This document shows positions 47,570 to 58,149 of a DNA stretch of 64,000 nt, piece by piece. The stretch comes from Burkholderiales bacterium (GTDB lineage Bacteria; Pseudomonadota; Gammaproteobacteria; Burkholderiales; Burkholderiaceae_C). The notes below the pieces were generated by a model. The model made no database searches and had not been told where the DNA came from. It saw only the letters and a list, made by a program, of their open reading frames with translations. How positions within the stretch are numbered: the stretch's first letter is position 1; the number at the start of each line of letters is the position of its first letter. A program made the translations under genes and the position numbers. The DNA lies in assembly GCA_017307865.1 (NCBI GenBank), contig JAFKGE010000023.1:50533-114532 (forward strand). The letters run 5' to 3'.

Positions 47570-49486
47570 ATGAGCGGCACCCCCCGCGGCGACTACGCCA
47601 AGGCTTTCGCGGCAGCACAGTCCGACCCGGCGACGTTCTGGGCCGACAAGGCCGAGGGCATCGACTGGATCAAGCGCTGGGACCGCGTCATCGACGACGC
47701 GCGCAAGCCCTTTTACCGCTGGTTTGCCGGCGGCGTGCTCAACACCTGCTACAACTGTGTCGACCGCCACGTCGAGCGCGGCCGCGCCGACCAGCTGGCG
47801 CTGGTCTTCGACAGTCCGCTGGCCGGCACGCAGCGCAAGATCAGCTACCGCGAGCTGCAGGCGCTGACTGCGCGTTGCGCCGGTGCGCTGCTGGCGATGG
47901 GCGTGAAGAAGGGCGACACCGTCGTCATCTACATGCCCATGGTGCCCGAGGCCGTGGTCGCCATGCTCGCCTGCGCGCGCATCGGTGCCGTGCATTCGGT
48001 GGTGTTCGGCGGTTTTGCCGCGCCCGAGCTGGCCAAGCGCGTGGTCGACGCCCGGCCCGCCGCCATGATTTCTGCCTCCTGCGGGCTGCTGCCGGGGCGC
48101 AGCGTGCCCTACAAGCCCTTGCTGGACGAGGCGCTGCAGATCGCCGGCGTGCCGCACACCCCCTGCCTGATCCTGCAGCGCCCGCAGCTGCAGGCCAGCA
48201 TGCTGCCCGGGCGCGACATCGATTGGGACGAGGCGATGGCGCGCGCGCAGCCGGCCGACTGCGTGCCGGTGGCCGCCACCGATCCGCTGTACGTCATCTA
48301 CACCTCGGGGACGACGGGCAAGCCCAAGGGCGTGGTGCGCGACAACGGCGGCCACGCGGTGGCGCTGCGCTGGTCGATGGAGGCGGTCTACGGCACGCAG
48401 CCGGGCGACGTGTACTGGGCGGCGTCGGACGTGGGCTGGGTGGTGGGCCACTCCTACATCGTCTACGGGCCGCTGCTGCAGGGCTGCACCACCATCCTGT
48501 ACGAAGGCAAGCCGGTGGGCACGCCCGATGCCGGCGCCTTCTGGCGCCTGTGCGCCGAGCACAAGGTGAACGTGCTGTTTACCGCGCCGACGGCGTTTCG
48601 CGCCATCAAGAAGGAAGACCCCAGCGGCGCGCTGGTCAAGCAGTACGACCTGTCGAAGTTCCGCATGCTGTTTCTGGCCGGCGAGCGGGGCGACCCGGAC
48701 ACCATCGAGTGGGCCGGCAAGATTCTGGGCGTGCCCGTGATCGACAACTGGTGGCAGACCGAGCTGGGCTGGCCCGCCATCAGCAACTGCATGGGCATCG
48801 AGGCGCTGCCGGTGCGGCCCGGTTCGCCCACCAAGCCGGTGCCCGGCTTCGACATCCACATCCTGGACGAGGACGGCCGCGAGAAAGCGGCCAACGACAT
48901 CGGCAGCCTGGTGATCAAGCTGCCGCTGCCGCCCGGCGGACTGACCACGCTGTGGAACAACGACGCCGGTTTCGTCGAAACCTACCTCGAGCGCTACCCG
49001 GGCTACTACCTGTCGGGTGACGCCGGGTACTTCGATGCCGACGGCTATGGCTGGGTGATGGCGCGCATCGACGACATCATCAACGTGGCCGGCCACCGCC
49101 TGTCCACCGGGCAGATGGAAGAAATCCTGTCCGCGCACCCCGCGGTGGCCGAGGCCGCGGTGGTCGGCGTGGTCGATGCGCTCAAGGGCCAGGTGCCGGT
49201 CGGGCTGGTGGTGCTCAAGTCCGGCGTAATGCAGCCCGAGGCCGAGATCTGCGCCGAGCTGGTGGCCAAGGTGCGGGCCCAGCTCGGCGCCGTGGCCGAC
49301 TTCAAGAGCGTGCAGGTGATCGCGCGGCTGCCCAAGACGCGCTCGGGCAAGGTGCTGCGCGTGACCATCCGCAGCATGGCCGACGGCGAGACGCTGAAGG
49401 TGCCCGCCACCATCGAAGACGACAGCGTGCTGCCCGAAATTTCGGCCGCGCTGCACAGCCTGGGCTATCCGCGCTCGGACAACTGA
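47570..49486 (+). CDS. prpE: Propionate-CoA ligase (acetyl-CoA-synthetase family)
   Basis: 638 residues, AMP-forming acyl-CoA synthetase. YIYTSGTTGKPKG-type P-loop VIYTSGTTGKPKGVVRDNGG, DVGWVVGHSYIVYGPLL, WWQTELGWP (A5), GYYLSGDAGYFDADGYGWVM (A7) and the catalytic C-terminal Lys in KTRSGKVLR. DNWWQTE and overall length point to PrpE rather than Acs. It activates propionate (and acetate less well). The start follows CAGGAGAC. The reverse strand here is open for more than 5 kb, but that is a composition effect. Confidence 0.92.
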   Translation: MSGTPRGDYAKAFAAAQSDPATFWADKAEGIDWIKRWDRVIDDARKPFYRWFAGGVLNTCYNCVDRHVERGRADQLALVFDSPLAGTQRKISYRELQALTARCAGALLAMGVKKGDTVVIYMPMVPEAVVAMLACARIGAVHSVVFGGFAAPELAKRVVDARPAAMISASCGLLPGRSVPYKPLLDEALQIAGVPHTPCLILQRPQLQASMLPGRDIDWDEAMARAQPADCVPVAATDPLYVIYTSGTTGKPKGVVRDNGGHAVALRWSMEAVYGTQPGDVYWAASDVGWVVGHSYIVYGPLLQGCTTILYEGKPVGTPDAGAFWRLCAEHKVNVLFTAPTAFRAIKKEDPSGALVKQYDLSKFRMLFLAGERGDPDTIEWAGKILGVPVIDNWWQTELGWPAISNCMGIEALPVRPGSPTKPVPGFDIHILDEDGREKAANDIGSLVIKLPLPPGGLTTLWNNDAGFVETYLERYPGYYLSGDAGYFDADGYGWVMARIDDIINVAGHRLSTGQMEEILSAHPAVAEAAVVGVVDALKGQVPVGLVVLKSGVMQPEAEICAELVAKVRAQLGAVADFKSVQVIARLPKTRSGKVLRVTIRSMADGETLKVPATIEDDSVLPEISAALHSLGYPRSDN

Positions 49487-49660
49487 CGGCGGTGCCGCGA
49501 GCCCCACGCCGCCGCACGCCCCGCCGATCGGTGGCAGAATTCGTTCTTTGCGAAATCCAGGCCCTTCCCAGCCAGTCGCGTCCGCCAACCGGTTCAGCCG
49601 TGACGCGGAAGGTTTCCCAACCATCTTGAGCGCCCTGCAGGGGTGCAAAAGGCAAGCGCA

Positions 49661-52534
49661 ATGAGTGACACCCAGTCCGTCTACCAAACGTACGAAGGCA
49701 ACAGCTATCTCTTCGGCGGCAACGCGCCGTACGTCGAGGAGATGTACGAGAGCTACCTGGCCAACCCGGGCAGCGTCCCCGATTCCTGGCGCGAATACTT
49801 CGACGCCCTGCAGCACGTGCCCGCCGCCGACGGCAGCAACGCGCGCGACGTGCCGCACCTGCCGGTCATCAACGCCTTTGCCGAGCGCGCCAAGCAGGGC
49901 GGCACGCAGGTGGTGGTGGCCACCGGCGCCGATTCCGAGCTGGGCCGCAAGCGCACGGCGGTGCAGCAGCTGATCGCCGCGTACCGCAACGTCGGCGCGC
50001 GCTGGGCCGACCTCGACCCGCTCAAGCGCGCCGATCGCCCGCAGATTCCCGAGCTGGAGCCGTCCTTCTACGGCTTCACCGACGCCGACATGGAGACGGT
50101 GTTCAACGTCAGCAACACCTTCTTCGGCAAGGAAAGCATGCCGCTGCGCGAGCTGATCAACGCGCTGCGCGAAACCTACTGCGGCACCATCGGCGCCGAG
50201 TTCATGTACGCCACCGACCAGGTGCAAAAACGCTGGTGGCAGGAGCGCCTGGAGCGCGTGCGGGCCAACCCGCAGCTCGACGCCGAGCAGAAGAAGCACG
50301 TGCTCGAGCGCCTGACGGCAGCCGAGGGCCTGGAGCGCTTTTTGCACACCAAGTACGTGGGCCAGAAGCGCTTTTCGCTGGAAGGCGGCGAGAGCTTCAT
50401 CGTCTCCATGGACCAGATCGTGCAGTCGGCCGGCAAGCAGGGCGTGCAGGAAATCGTCATCGGCATGGCCCACCGCGGCCGCCTGAACGTGCTGGTCAAC
50501 ACCCTGGGCAAGATGCCCTCGATGCTGTTTGCCGAGTTCGACCACACCGCGCCCGAGGAGCTCACCGCCGGCGACGTGAAGTACCACCAGGGCTTCAGCT
50601 CCGACGTGTCCACCGCGGGCGGGCCGGTGCACCTGTCGCTGGCCTTCAACCCCTCGCACCTGGAGATCGTCAACCCCGTGGTCGAGGGCAGCGTGCGCGC
50701 CCGCATGGACCGCCGCGGCGATGCCGAGGGCGACAGCGTGCTGCCGGTGCTGGTGCACGGCGACGCGGCCTTTGCCGGCCAGGGCGTGGTGATGGAGACG
50801 CTGGCGCTGGCGCAGACGCGCGGCTACTACACCGGCGGCACGGTGCACATCGTCATCAACAACCAGATCGGCTTTACCACCAGCGACCCGCGCGACACGC
50901 GCTCCACGCTGTACTGCACCGACGTGGTCAAGATGATCGATGCGCCGGTGCTGCACGTCAACGGCGACGACCCCGAGGCCGTGGTGCTGTGCACCCAGCT
51001 GGCGCTGGACTACCGCCAGCAGTTCAACCAGGACGTGGTGGTCGACATCGTGTGCTTCCGCAAGCTGGGCCACAACGAGCAGGACACCCCCATGCTCACC
51101 CAGCCGCTGATGTACAAGAAGATCGCCGCCCACCCCGGCACGCGCAAGCTGTACGGTGACAAGCTGGTCACCCAGCAGGTGCTGGCGGCCGACGGCCCCG
51201 ACGCCATGGTCGCCGCCTACCGCGCCGCCATGGACGCCGGCCGCCACACGGTCGACCAGGTGCTGACCAACTTCAAGAGCAAGTACGCGGTCGACTGGTC
51301 GCCGTACCTGGCCACCAAGTGGACCGATGCCGCCGACACCGCCATCCCGCTCACCGAGTGGAAGCGCCTGGCCGAGCGCATCACCACCGTGCCCGAGGGC
51401 TTCACCGTCCACAACCTGGTCAAGAACGTGCTGGAGCACCGCGCCGCCATGGGCCGCGGCGAGATGAACGTCGACTGGGGCATGGGCGAGCACATGGCCT
51501 TTGCCTCGCTGGTGGCCTCGGGCTATCCGATCCGCCTGTCGGGCGAGGACAGCGGGCGCGGCACCTTCGTGCACCGCCACGCCGTGCTGCACGACCAGAA
51601 GCGCGAGAAGTGGGACGTGGGTTCCTACACGCCGCTGCAGAACGTCACCGAGGGCCAGGCGCCCTTCGTGGTCATCGACTCCATCCTGTCCGAGGAGGCG
51701 GTGCTGGGCTTCGAGTACGGCTACGCCTCCAACGACCCCAACACGCTGGTGATCTGGGAGGCGCAGTTCGGCGACTTCGCCAACGGCGCGCAGGTGCTGA
51801 TCGACCAGTTCATCGCCTCGGGTGAGGTCAAATGGGGCCGCGTCAACGGCCTGACCCTGATGCTGCCGCACGGCTACGAAGGGCAGGGCCCCGAGCACAG
51901 CTCGGCGCGCGTCGAGCGCTTCATGCAGCTGGCGGCCGACACCAACATGCAGATCGTGCAGCCCACCACGGCCAGCCAGATCTTCCACGTGCTGCGCCGC
52001 CAGATGATCCGCCCGCTGCGCAAGCCGCTGGTCATCTTCACGCCCAAGAGCCTGCTGCGCAACAAGGACGCCACCTCGCCGCTGGCCGAGTTCACCGGCG
52101 GCAGCTTCCAGACGGTGATCCCCGACAGCGGCGACCTGAAAGGCGACAAGGTCAAGCGCGTGCTGGCTTGCTCGGGCAAGGTGTACTACGACCTGGTGAA
52201 AAAGCGCGAGGAAAAGGGCTCGCACGACGTGGCCATCCTGCGCGTCGAGCAGCTCTATCCCTTCCCGCACAAGGCCTTTGCCGCCGAGCTCAAGAAGTAC
52301 CCCAACGCCACCGAGATCGTGTGGTGCCAGGACGAGCCGCAGAACCAGGGCGCCTGGTTCTTCGTGCAGCACTACATCCACGAGAACATGGTCGCCGGCC
52401 AGAAGCTGGGCTATGCCGGCCGCGCCGCCTCGGCCTCGCCCGCCGTGGGCTACGCGCACCTGCACCAGGAGCAGCAAAAGGCCCTGGTCGATGCCGCCTT
52501 CGGGCGCCTCAAGGGCTTCGTGCTGAACAAGTGA
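49661..52534 (+). CDS. sucA: 2-oxoglutarate dehydrogenase E1 component
   Basis: 957 residues, thiamine-diphosphate enzyme of the TCA cycle. It has an N-terminal helical segment binding E2 ([20 protein letters not shown]), a ThDP-binding motif beginning [38 protein letters not shown] and [20 protein letters not shown]. It decarboxylates 2-oxoglutarate and passes a succinyl group to Odh[10 protein letters not shown] at 49661 was taken as start; MQKASAMSD (49643) is possible. It heads the sucA-sucB-pspC-like-lpdA unit. Confidence 0.97.
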   Translation: MSDTQSVYQTYEGNSYLFGGNAPYVEEMYESYLANPGSVPDSWREYFDALQHVPAADGSNARDVPHLPVINAFAERAKQGGTQVVVATGADSELGRKRTAVQQLIAAYRNVGARWADLDPLKRADRPQIPELEPSFYGFTDADMETVFNVSNTFFGKESMPLRELINALRETYCGTIGAEFMYATDQVQKRWWQERLERVRANPQLDAEQKKHVLERLTAAEGLERFLHTKYVGQKRFSLEGGESFIVSMDQIVQSAGKQGVQEIVIGMAHRGRLNVLVNTLGKMPSMLFAEFDHTAPEELTAGDVKYHQGFSSDVSTAGGPVHLSLAFNPSHLEIVNPVVEGSVRARMDRRGDAEGDSVLPVLVHGDAAFAGQGVVMETLALAQTRGYYTGGTVHIVINNQIGFTTSDPRDTRSTLYCTDVVKMIDAPVLHVNGDDPEAVVLCTQLALDYRQQFNQDVVVDIVCFRKLGHNEQDTPMLTQPLMYKKIAAHPGTRKLYGDKLVTQQVLAADGPDAMVAAYRAAMDAGRHTVDQVLTNFKSKYAVDWSPYLATKWTDAADTAIPLTEWKRLAERITTVPEGFTVHNLVKNVLEHRAAMGRGEMNVDWGMGEHMAFASLVASGYPIRLSGEDSGRGTFVHRHAVLHDQKREKWDVGSYTPLQNVTEGQAPFVVIDSILSEEAVLGFEYGYASNDPNTLVIWEAQFGDFANGAQVLIDQFIASGEVKWGRVNGLTLMLPHGYEGQGPEHSSARVERFMQLAADTNMQIVQPTTASQIFHVLRRQMIRPLRKPLVIFTPKSLLRNKDATSPLAEFTGGSFQTVIPDSGDLKGDKVKRVLACSGKVYYDLVKKREEKGSHDVAILRVEQLYPFPHKAFAAELKKYPNATEIVWCQDEPQNQGAWFFVQHYIHENMVAGQKLGYAGRAASASPAVGYAHLHQEQQKALVDAAFGRLKGFVLNK

Positions 52535-52604
52535 TTGCATCCGCGCGGCACGGGGCGCGCCCGCCCCGCCGCGCCCAACCGAACCGAACCAGGAAACACA
52601 TCCC

Positions 52605-53897
52605 ATGGCCATCGTAGAAGTCAAAGTCCCGCAGCTGTCCGAATCCGTGTCCGAGGCCACCCTGCTGCAATGGAAGAAAAAGGCCGGTGAGGCCGTCAAG
52701 GTCGACGAGATCCTGATCGAGGTCGAGACCGACAAGGTCGTGCTCGAAGTGCCGGCCCCGGCCGCCGGCGTGCTGGCCGAAATCGTGCAGCCCGACGGCG
52801 CCACCGTGGTGGCCGACCAGCTGCTGGCCAAGATCGACACCGCCGCCGTCGCGGGTGCTGCCGCGTCGGCGCCGGCTGCCGCGCCGGCCGCCGCAGCAGC
52901 CCCGGCGCCCGCCGCCGCTGCGCCCGCTGCCGCCGTCGTCGGTGGCAGCAAGTCCGGCATCGCCATGCCGGCCGCCGCCAAGCTGATGGCCGACAACCAG
53001 CTGGCCGCCGGCTCCGTGGCCGGCACTGGCAAGGACGGCCGGGTGACCAAGGGCGATGTCCTGGGTGCTATTCAATCGGGAGCTGCTGGCGCAGGTGGGG
53101 CGGGCGCTGCAGGCCAAAAACCTGCCAATATCCCGACCGGCGCGCCGACCAGCGCGCTGCCGCAGGTGGCGGCGCCCGTCGCGCCCAAGCTGGGCGAGCG
53201 CCCCGAGCAGCGCGTGCCCATGACGCGCCTTCGCGCGCGCATCGCCGAGCGCCTGCTGCAGTCGCAGTCCACCAACGCCATCCTGACGACCTTCAACGAA
53301 GTCAACATGCAGCCGGTGATGGGCCTGCGCAAGAAGTTCCAGGACGCCTTCGTCAAGGAGCATGGCGTCAAGCTCGGCTTCATGAGCTTCTTCGTCAAGG
53401 CGGCGGTGCACGCGCTCAAGAAGTTTCCGGCCGTCAATGCCTCGATCGACGGCAACGACATCATCTACCACGGCTACTTCGACATCGGCATCGCCGTCAG
53501 CTCGCCGCGCGGCCTGGTGGTGCCGATCCTGCGCAACGCCGACCAGATGAGCTTTGCCGACGTCGAGAAGAAGATCGCCGAATACGGCCAGAAGGCCAAG
53601 GACGGCAAGCTGAGCATCGAGGAGATGACCGGCGGCACCTTCTCGATCTCCAACGGCGGCACCTTCGGCTCGATGATGTCCACCCCCATCATCAACCCGC
53701 CGCAGTCCGCCATCCTGGGCGTGCACGCCACCAAGGACCGCGCCGTGGTCGAGAACGGCCAGGTCGTGGTGCGCCCCATGAACTACCTGGCGCTCAGCTA
53801 CGACCACCGGCTGATCGACGGCCGCGAGGCCGTGCTGAGCCTGGTGGCGATGAAGGACGCGCTGGAAGACCCGTCGCGCCTGCTGTTCGACCTCTGA
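52605..53897 (+). CDS. sucB: 2-oxoglutarate dehydrogenase E2 component (dihydrolipoyl succinyltransferase)
   Basis: 430 residues. The lipoyl domain has Lys44 in [10 protein letters not shown]. An Ala/Pro-rich linker (85-110) precedes the peripheral-subunit-binding domain ([20 protein letters not shown]). A second linker (about 154-190) is partly encoded by a dispersed repeat. The catalytic domain ends with [13 protein letters not shown] (active His and Asp). It transfers the succinyl group to CoA. The repeat lies in a flexible linker, where an insertion would be tolerated. Confidence 0.97.
   Translation: MAIVEVKVPQLSESVSEATLLQWKKKAGEAVKVDEILIEVETDKVVLEVPAPAAGVLAEIVQPDGATVVADQLLAKIDTAAVAGAAASAPAAAPAAAAAPAPAAAAPAAAVVGGSKSGIAMPAAAKLMADNQLAAGSVAGTGKDGRVTKGDVLGAIQSGAAGAGGAGAAGQKPANIPTGAPTSALPQVAAPVAPKLGERPEQRVPMTRLRARIAERLLQSQSTNAILTTFNEVNMQPVMGLRKKFQDAFVKEHGVKLGFMSFFVKAAVHALKKFPAVNASIDGNDIIYHGYFDIGIAVSSPRGLVVPILRNADQMSFADVEKKIAEYGQKAKDGKLSIEEMTGGTFSISNGGTFGSMMSTPIINPPQSAILGVHATKDRAVVENGQVVVRPMNYLALSYDHRLIDGREAVLSLVAMKDALEDPSRLLFDL
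53065..53124 (+). repeat. Dispersed ~60-bp repeat, copy 11, inside sucB
   Basis: Reads GTGCTATTCAATCGGGAGCT, GCTGGCGCAGGTGGGGCGGG, CGCTGCAGGCCAAAAACCTG. It encodes about residues 154-174 of the E2 linker in the gene's own orientation. Confidence 0.75.
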
Positions 53898-53909
53898 TCG
53901 AGCGCCGCC

Positions 53910-54233
53910 ATGTCGATCGCCGACGAACTCAGCAAGCTCGATGAGCTGCGCCAGCGCGGCACCTTGAGCGACGCCGAGTTCGCGCGCGCCAAGGAGCGGC
54001 TGCTGGGCCCGGAGGCGCCACCACCGCCGGTGCCGCCGCCCGCGCTGGATGCCGTCAACCGCCTGCGGCGCAGCACCGGCGACCGCTGGATCGGCGGCGT
54101 CTGCGGCGGCCTGGCGCGGGCCACCGGCCTCGAAAGCTGGGTCTGGCGCCTGATCTTCGCGGTGCTGACCCTGCTGGGCGGCGCCGGCATCGTCGTTTAT
54201 CTTTTGCTGTGGATCTTCGTGCCGGCCGAATAG
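53910..54233 (+). CDS. Small membrane protein with SHOCT-like and PspC domains
   Basis: 107 residues. The N-terminus ELSKLDELRQRGTLSDAEFA is a SHOCT-like helix pair. After a Pro-rich linker, residues 52-107 form a PspC domain: RWIGGVCGGLARATGLESWV, then one hydrophobic helix (LIFAVLTLLGGAGIVVYLLL). PspC domains are found in envelope-stress proteins. It lies 12 bp after sucB and 27 bp before lpdA, inside the 2-oxoglutarate dehydrogenase operon, with no obvious functional link to it. Confidence 0.85.
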   Translation: MSIADELSKLDELRQRGTLSDAEFARAKERLLGPEAPPPPVPPPALDAVNRLRRSTGDRWIGGVCGGLARATGLESWVWRLIFAVLTLLGGAGIVVYLLLWIFVPAE

Positions 54234-54260
54234 GCGCGGCACCCCAACTCACCCAACATC

Positions 54261-55688
<1,428 letters not shown>

Positions 55689-55690
55689 TC

Positions 55691-55755
55691 GATTTCAATA
55701 TAAATTGACCGCCAGCCCGCGTGTAGAAAGCGCGGACTGCTATCAAAACAATAAT
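55691..55755 (-). repeat. Dispersed ~60-bp repeat, copy 12, lpdA-zapE gap
   Basis: On the minus strand it reads TTATTGTTTTGATAGCAGTC, CGCGCTTTCTACACGCGGGC, TGGCGGTCAATTTATATTGA. It takes up almost the whole 69-bp gap between lpdA and zapE and includes the last bases before the zapE ATG. Confidence 0.7.
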
Positions 55756-55757
55756 TC

Positions 55758-56870
55758 ATGGATGCCGTCGTGAGCGCCGTGCGCGCCGCCTACGAGCGTG
55801 AGCTGGCCGCGCGCGGCTACCACGCCGACCCCGCGCAGCTGCGCGCGGTGGGCGCCTTGCAGCGCTGCGCCGACGAGTGGGCGGCCTACAAGAGCCGGCG
55901 CTCCAACGCGCTGAAAAAGCTGTTCAATCACCCCGACATCCCCAAGGGCGTGTACATGTACGGCGGGGTGGGGCGCGGCAAGAGCTTCCTCATGGACTGC
56001 TTCTTCGAGGCGGTGCCGATCAAGCGCAAGACGCGCCTGCACTTTCACGAGTTCATGCGCGAGGTGCACCGCGAGCTGGCTGCCCTGCAGGGCACCGTCA
56101 ACCCGCTGGACGAGCTGGGCCGGCGCATGGCGCGGCGCTTCAAGCTGATCTGCTTCGACGAGTTCCACGTCGCCGACATCACGGACGCGATGATCCTGTA
56201 TCGCCTGCTGAAGGCGCTGTTCGACAACGGCGTGGGCTTCGTCACCACCAGCAACTTCAAGCCCGACGAGCTGTACCCCGACGGTCTGCACCGCGACCGC
56301 ATCCTGCCGGCCATCGAGCTGCTGAACGAGCGCATGGAGGTCGTCAACGTCGACAACGGCGTCGACTACCGGCACCGCACGCTGCAGGACGTGCAGCTCT
56401 ATCACACGCCGCTGGGCGCGGCCGCCGACGCCGCCATGACGGCGGCCTTCGAGCGCCTGGCCAGCGGGCCCGACGAAGACCCGGTGCTGCGCATCGAGGC
56501 GCGCGAGATCCGCGCGCGCCGGCGCGCCGGCGGCGTGGTGTGGTTCGACTTTCGCACCCTGTGCGGCGGGCCGCGCTCGCAAAACGACTACCTGGAGATC
56601 GCCAGCCAGTTCCACACCGTGCTGCTGTCCGACGTGCCGCACATGCCGGTGCGCATGGCGTCCGAGGCGCGGCGCTTCACCTGGCTGGTCGACGTGCTGT
56701 ACGACCGCCGCGTCAAGCTGATCATGTCGGCCGAGGTCGAGCCCGAGGGGCTGTACACCGAAGGCCCGCTGGTGCACGAGTTTCCGCGCACCGTCTCGCG
56801 CCTGGCCGAGATGCAGTCGCTCGAATACCTGGCCGAACCGCACCGCACGGTGGACACGCACCTCACATGA
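55758..56870 (+). CDS. zapE: Cell division protein ZapE (AFG1-type ATPase)
   Basis: 370 residues. Walker A is MYGGVGRGKSFLMDCFF, Walker B is LICFDEFHVADITDAMILYR. The C-terminal part holds WFDFRTLCGGPRSQNDYLEI, ALVDVLYDRRVKLIMSAE and ELVTRTISRLQEMQS-like VSRLAEMQSLEYL, all hallmarks of ZapE/LACE1. ZapE associates with the Z-ring under oxygen stress in E. coli. The stop overlaps the next gene by four bases (ATGA). The order lpdA-zapE is common in beta- and gammaproteobacteria. Confidence 0.94.
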   Translation: MDAVVSAVRAAYERELAARGYHADPAQLRAVGALQRCADEWAAYKSRRSNALKKLFNHPDIPKGVYMYGGVGRGKSFLMDCFFEAVPIKRKTRLHFHEFMREVHRELAALQGTVNPLDELGRRMARRFKLICFDEFHVADITDAMILYRLLKALFDNGVGFVTTSNFKPDELYPDGLHRDRILPAIELLNERMEVVNVDNGVDYRHRTLQDVQLYHTPLGAAADAAMTAAFERLASGPDEDPVLRIEAREIRARRRAGGVVWFDFRTLCGGPRSQNDYLEIASQFHTVLLSDVPHMPVRMASEARRFTWLVDVLYDRRVKLIMSAEVEPEGLYTEGPLVHEFPRTVSRLAEMQSLEYLAEPHRTVDTHLT

Positions 56871-57271
56871 ACCGGGCCGTCCTGCCTTTCATCCTGGGCC
56901 TGCCTTTGCTGGCGGGCGGCTGCGCGCAAGGGCCCTTGCCGGCGGCGCCGGCCGTGTCGTCCGTGGAACTGCAGGCGCCGGCCGACCAGCCCTTCGGCCC
57001 CTGGCTGCAGGCCGAGCGCGCGCGCCTGGCGCAGCAGCGCGAGGCGGCCCAGCAGCACTATCGCGACGAGGAGCTGGTGTGCTGGCGCCGCTTTGCCGTC
57101 AACGACTGCCTGAGCGCGGCCAAGCGCCAGCGCCGCGGCACGCTGGATGCGCTGCGCCAGCAGGACCTGCAGCTCAACGCGCTGGAGCGCGAGCGGCGCA
57201 CCGCCGAGCGCCTGCGCGAAATCGAGCAGAAGGCGGCGCCGGCCGCGCCTTCAGTTCAGGGACGCCAGTGA
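56867..57271 (+). CDS. Small predicted lipoprotein, function unknown
   Basis: 134 residues. The signal is MNRAVLPFILGLPLLAGGC with a lipobox LAGGC (lipidated Cys19). After a Pro/Ala linker the rest is a charged coiled coil rich in Arg, Gln and Glu (about 55-134: RARLAQQREAAQQHYRDEEL, LNALERERRTAERLREIEQK), with two Cys (CWRRFAVNDCLSAAKRQRR) that could pair. I do not recognise the family. It is translationally coupled to zapE (ATGA). Its last 21 bases overlap, tail to tail, the end of the phosphatase gene. Confidence 0.8.
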   Translation: MNRAVLPFILGLPLLAGGCAQGPLPAAPAVSSVELQAPADQPFGPWLQAERARLAQQREAAQQHYRDEELVCWRRFAVNDCLSAAKRQRRGTLDALRQQDLQLNALERERRTAERLREIEQKAAPAAPSVQGRQ

Positions 57272-58051
57272 GGAGCGCCGCGTCGGCTTGGTCTCCACCG
57301 GCGGCTCCACCTTCAGGATCACCAGCGACAGGTTGTCGCCCACGCCGTTGGCGCGCTGGCGGGCCTTCTCGATCAGAAATTCGCTGGCCTCGCGCGGGTT
57401 CAGCGTGTTCAGCACCGAGCCCAGCTCTTCGGTGTTGAAGTAATGCCACACGCCGTCGGAGCAGGCCAGCAGCGTGTCGCCGATCTGCAGGCGCGGGATG
57501 AACTGCGCGGTGAAGGTGGGCTCGGGCTCGGTGCCCAGACACGAGGTCAGCACGTTGGACTGCGGGTGGTCGTTGGCTTCTTCCTCGCTCAGCTGGCCCT
57601 GCGCCACCAGCGTCTGCACGTACGAATGATCGGTGCTGCGCCGCACCAGCTGCGTGCCGCGAAAGTGGTGGATGCGCGAGTCGCCGCAATGCAGCCAGTG
57701 GCATTCGCCGCCGGGGTTCAGCAAGAAGAGCGCCATCGTGCTGTGCGGCTCCTGCTCGGCTGCAATGGCCGTCAGCTTGATGACCAGGTGCGCCTCCTGG
57801 CCGATCTGGCGCAACAGCGCGGCGGCGTCGTCGGTGTCGGGGTCGTAGCGCTCGAACAACTGGCGCGCCGTCAGCAGCACCTGGTCGGCCGCCTTGCGCC
57901 CGCCGGTGCGCCCGCCCATGCCGTCGGCCACCACGCCCAGCAGGCAGCCGCTGGCGCGCGGGTGGGTGAGCAGGGCCACCTGGTCCTGCTGGTAATCGCG
58001 GTCGCCCTTGTGCAGACCGGTGGCGGCGCTGAGTCGGTAGCCCTTGTCCAT
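57251..58051 (-). CDS. PP2C-family serine/threonine protein phosphatase
   Basis: 266 residues. Motifs are RDYQQDQVALL (Asp-metal), GVVADGMGGRTGGRKAADQV, HCGDSRIHHFRG, ACSDGVWHYFNTEEL and GDNLSLVILKV, an unbroken set of PP2C metal-site residues. The enzyme would dephosphorylate Ser/Thr proteins, perhaps opposing a kinase encoded elsewhere. The start at 58051 (MDKGYRLSAATG) was chosen by similarity. Its end overlaps the small lipoprotein gene by 21 bp, convergently. It diverges from the helicase gene. Confidence 0.93.
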   Translation of the reverse strand: MDKGYRLSAATGLHKGDRDYQQDQVALLTHPRASGCLLGVVADGMGGRTGGRKAADQVLLTARQLFERYDPDTDDAAALLRQIGQEAHLVIKLTAIAAEQEPHSTMALFLLNPGGECHWLHCGDSRIHHFRGTQLVRRSTDHSYVQTLVAQGQLSEEEANDHPQSNVLTSCLGTEPEPTFTAQFIPRLQIGDTLLACSDGVWHYFNTEELGSVLNTLNPREASEFLIEKARQRANGVGDNLSLVILKVEPPVETKPTRRSSLASLN

Positions 58052-58149
58052 GCGTGTGTTCCCCTGATGCTGCCGTGGCTGGTGACGCCGTATTATGAGA
58101 TGTCGGCGCGCCCGCCGGCCGCTCTGGTGCTTCGTTGTCGCTCGATTCC

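Noticed and set aside
47498..53050. A 1850-codon open frame on the minus strand opposite prpE, sucA and sucB
   Set aside because: It is exactly antisense to well-supported enzymes. GC-rich codon usage leaves the antisense frame free of stops. Its protein is His/Gln/Arg/Ala-rich with no motif.
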